From positions 1 through 8,513 of the forward strand of contig JAPUIP010000395.1 of the NCBI GenBank assembly GCA_027296925.1: a DNA stretch of 8,513 nt, written 5' to 3'. The position numbers were made by a program, and so were the translations under genes. Below are positions 6,465 through 8,513 of the stretch, in pieces. How positions within the stretch are numbered: the first letter of the stretch is position 1; each line of letters starts with the position of its first letter. Source of the DNA: Candidatus Poribacteria bacterium. Lineage in GTDB: Bacteria > Poribacteria > WGA-4E > PCPOR2b. The notes under the pieces were generated by a model. It saw only the letters and a list, made by a program, of their open reading frames with translations. It was not told the origin of the DNA and made no database searches.

Positions 6465-6896
6465 CTATTGCGAAGTTCCGAGGACCGGATGGCGCACACT
6501 ATAGGGACTGTTCATTAAGATAACCTGTTTCGCGAGCTGTTTGGTCGGATTCAGGATAATTGGGGCCTGTAAATTCGCGGTCGCATCTGGCGCCCTTTCC
6601 GACGCCGTCACAATGACGTAAACTCGGGCGTCTTCCTGTGAGCTTAAATCAAGTTCCGATGCGCACTCTGAATCAATCTGAACGTCATATTCCTCCAGAA
6701 ATTCATCCGGATCTACGAGTACGAAGGCAAGCCAACTCTCGTCGAGGGATTGAAACCATTTGAGCGGTACATATTCATCAACCTCGATGAAGGTATAACG
6801 CTTCCGATCCACAAATCCGAGAATGCCTGCAGGAAGGGTGATTACCCCGGATTCTTCAACTGTGATTTGCCCGAAACGGGTTGTACGAACCTTCAA
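6465..6896 (-). CDS. fliW: FliW, flagellar assembly factor and CsrA antagonist, TTG start
   Basis: FliW binds free flagellin and CsrA alternately; when flagellin is exported, FliW is released and inhibits CsrA. At 143 residues it has the usual family length. Seen motifs: GILGF (24-28), PLKWFQSLDES (44-54), AFVLVDP (57-63) and the signature NLQAPIILNP (108-117), followed by YSVRHP near the C-terminus. The start codon is TTG: no in-frame ATG lies near, the protein begins with the expected (M)KVRTTRFG, and AAAGGAG sits nine bases upstream. It lies 41 bases after flgL and 59 before csrA, within one operon. Confidence 0.95.
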   Translation of the reverse strand: MKVRTTRFGQITVEESGVITLPAGILGFVDRKRYTFIEVDEYVPLKWFQSLDESWLAFVLVDPDEFLEEYDVQIDSECASELDLSSQEDARVYVIVTASERAPDATANLQAPIILNPTKQLAKQVILMNSPYSVRHPVLGTSQ

Positions 6897-6905
6897 TTGA
6901 ACGAA

Positions 6906-6912
6906 CTCCTTT
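6906..6912 (-). promoter_or_regulatory. Ribosome binding site supporting the TTG start of fliW
   Basis: The minus strand reads AAAGGAG nine bases before TTG at 6896. This decides the start, because fliW has no nearby ATG. The site also contains the AGGA core that CsrA proteins prefer, so autoregulation of fliW by CsrA is conceivable. Confidence 0.75.
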
Positions 6913-6937
6913 GTGTGCTATAGGGTGCTGCGAGATA

Positions 6938-7828
6938 TTACCCTAAAACGCTCAAGAGTGAAGGCTGTATGGCTCTCGCTGCAGAGAAGAGCGCCACTTG
7001 ATAAGAATTCTGTCCTTCTGCAAATTCAGTGATCGCCCGAGCCAGATCCACGTCTTCAGTCTCTGAAAGGACTTGTGTGGTGTCAATTTCATTGTCCAGT
7101 AAACGGTCTTGAGAGATTTCCATGCGCTGTGTTCGTGCCGCGTTAACTGTGCGCACCTTGAGAATCGTTTCCGTATGCGCATCAATGCGGTCGATAATTT
7201 CTTTCAGCGCCGTTTTATCATTCTGCATTAAAGCGGTTTTGAAATCATTCATCATGTGAAAGACGCCGCTCTCAGAAGTGTCAAAGGCATCAAGCCCCGG
7301 TATATTAATCGGTACCGTACTCTGAGGCTCGATTTCGACTGAAATTTCAGCGTTATTCCCCCGATAATAGACCTGATCATCCACTTCCTCAAACGGACGT
7401 GTTCGGGTGTTGCTACCGGCGAAAATGAACTGCCCGCCGATCTTTGTGTTTGCAAACTGGATCGTCTGCTCTTTGAGTTGCTGAATTTGCTCAACCGCAT
7501 TTTCTCGATCGCGATCATTCACGGTGGATTGCGTTCCCAATTGTAGGGCATGTTGCTTCAGTTGGAGCAAGATTTCATTCATGCTGTCGAGGACGCTTTC
7601 AGTCTGATTTAACCGCGGTAAGGCATTATCGATGTTACGGCGATGCTGCCGAATCCCTGCAATCTCGTTACGGAACCCCAGCGCGCGTGAGACATCAATC
7701 GGATCATCGGAAGGGCGTGACAGACGCCGGCCGGAGGCCACTTCTGAGCGCGTTTTCTCTAAATGGCGTAGACTCCGCTCCATGTCTAATATGGCTTGTG
7801 TGGTGATGATTTGGTGTGTGATGCGCAT
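6938..7828 (-). CDS. flgL: FlgL (HAP3), hook-filament junction protein
   Basis: FlgL forms the last ring of the hook-filament junction, on which the flagellin filament is built. The 296 residues are near the usual length of about 300. Seen: N-terminal D0/D1 helix MRITHQIITTQAILDMERSL with the flagellin-family motif SGRRLSRPSDDP (32-43), a coiled central region, a short variable domain including GGQFIFAGSNTRTRPF, and the C-terminal D0 helix EDVDLARAITEFAEGQNSYQ followed by IQPSLLSVLG. The N- and C-terminal helices pair in the assembled filament. The ATG at 7828 has GAGGAA just upstream and lies only 10 bases after the flgK stop, so the genes are probably translationally coupled. Confidence 0.95.
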   Translation of the reverse strand: MRITHQIITTQAILDMERSLRHLEKTRSEVASGRRLSRPSDDPIDVSRALGFRNEIAGIRQHRRNIDNALPRLNQTESVLDSMNEILLQLKQHALQLGTQSTVNDRDRENAVEQIQQLKEQTIQFANTKIGGQFIFAGSNTRTRPFEEVDDQVYYRGNNAEISVEIEPQSTVPINIPGLDAFDTSESGVFHMMNDFKTALMQNDKTALKEIIDRIDAHTETILKVRTVNAARTQRMEISQDRLLDNEIDTTQVLSETEDVDLARAITEFAEGQNSYQVALFSAARAIQPSLLSVLG

Positions 7829-7838
7829 GGGTTCCTCG

Positions 7839-8513
7839 TTACATGTTCATCAGGGTTTCTAAAAGTTGATCGACCGTTGAGATGTATCTTGCAGCCGCTT
7901 CATAAGCACGCTGAAATTGAATCATCTGGCTTAGTTCCTCATCGATTGAAACACCGGAAATGCTTGCCTGGAGTCTTGTCAACTGTTGGACGAGAAGGTC
8001 ATTATTCTCGGCATGCCTTTGCGCCCGCTGCGAGTGAACTCCAACGATGCTGAGTGTGCTGTTGTTGAATTCCTCAAATGTCTCCCTACCGTCTGCAAAA
8101 AGCTCCTCATATCGTTTCTGAGCGATTGCTAAGGCGATCTGATTATCCCCTTCGGCGTCGGGTTCCCCGGCGACTGCGAGTTTTTCCGGCTGGGCTTGCA
8201 GGAGCGGGTTGATCGAGATGTCAATGACGCTCTCGCCCGAAAAAAAATCGATTCCCGTCGTGCGATCTAAACCGTAACCCGTTTGATGAAGCGCGTTGAC
8301 TTCCTCCATGAGGACCGCAGCGAGTTGATCAAAGCGTTCCATCACTTCGGGGATTTGGACATCGCGCACCTCAATTAAGCCCGCCAGTTCCCCGCCTGTT
8401 ATGGGTATTTCAATTTCACCGAGTCCGGCAATCTCTGCAACTGTAGCATCGGCAAGCGAGGAGGTCACCCCAAGTGAAGCGGCGGAGACCGTATTCACTT
8501 CGAGTTCGGAGAC
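7839..8513 (-). CDS. flgK: FlgK (HAP1), hook-filament junction protein, C-terminal part only
   Basis: The last 224 codons of flgK; the open frame continues through the right edge, so the N-terminal D0/D1 domain and true start are outside the window. A GTG at 8498 is internal, not a start. Seen: GGELAGLIEVRD and a following helix with LMEEVNALHQTGYGLD, typical of FlgK D2/D1, then GIDFF, and the C-terminal D0 helix ELSQMIQFQRAYEAAARYISTVDQLLETLMNM, the strongest FlgK signature (compare E. coli-type 'QQ-YAANA' and the Gram-positive/spirochaete 'FQRAYEAAARVIST'). It joins the hook to FlgL and is upstream of flgL by 10 bases. Confidence 0.93.
   Translation of the reverse strand, partial: VSELEVNTVSAASLGVTSSLADATVAEIAGLGEIEIPITGGELAGLIEVRDVQIPEVMERFDQLAAVLMEEVNALHQTGYGLDRTTGIDFFSGESVIDISINPLLQAQPEKLAVAGEPDAEGDNQIALAIAQKRYEELFADGRETFEEFNNSTLSIVGVHSQRAQRHAENNDLLVQQLTRLQASISGVSIDEELSQMIQFQRAYEAAARYISTVDQLLETLMNM

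Noticed and set aside
6497..6506. CACTATAGGG, matching the 3' half of a T7 phage promoter
   Set aside because: Only 10 bases match, it lies within the fliW coding region (YSVRHP segment), and no phage context is present.

Overview
The window looks like chromosomal DNA from a Gram-negative, flagellated bacterium. It holds a bacterial alpha-2-macroglobulin (a periplasmic protein) and a flagellar hook-junction operon that ends in the FliW/CsrA regulatory pair. The order flgK-flgL-fliW-csrA occurs in Firmicutes, spirochaetes and several deep-branching phyla. The alpha-2-macroglobulin argues for an outer membrane. The phylum cannot be fixed from this sequence; an uncultured lineage such as Poribacteria is only a guess. 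All five genes are on the minus strand, so transcription runs from high to low coordinates.

Region 1 (8513 to about 6060) is the flagellar operon. It contains the 3' two-fifths or so of flgK (entering from the right edge), then flgL, fliW (TTG start) and csrA. FlgK and FlgL join the hook to the filament. FliW and CsrA normally form a partner switch that ties flagellin synthesis to filament assembly. Downstream of csrA the transcribed strand is very C-rich and G-poor, like a Rho loading site.

Region 2 (5568-6144, 577 bases) has no convincing gene. It is dense in inverted repeats: a 54-base nested palindrome (5681-5734), a pyrimidine tract with a hairpin (5780-5830), a group of stem-loops (5839-5922) and a 9-bp stem (5963-6007). 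Near its left end is a good sigma70-like promoter for the next gene, whose -35 box overlaps the large palindrome. An 8-bp inverted repeat lies just after the expected transcription start.

Region 3 (5567-1) is a second operon. It has a full-length 1798-residue alpha-2-macroglobulin with an intact CIEQ thioester motif and an N-terminal membrane anchor instead of a lipoprotein signal. After 15 bases comes the beginning of a small-start-visible membrane protein, cut by the left edge, which resembles the N-terminus of membrane-anchored endonuclease/exonuclease/phosphatase proteins. No pbpC (PBP1C) partner is visible. No clearly new system is seen; the intergenic region and the composition of the second operon are the parts most worth checking.
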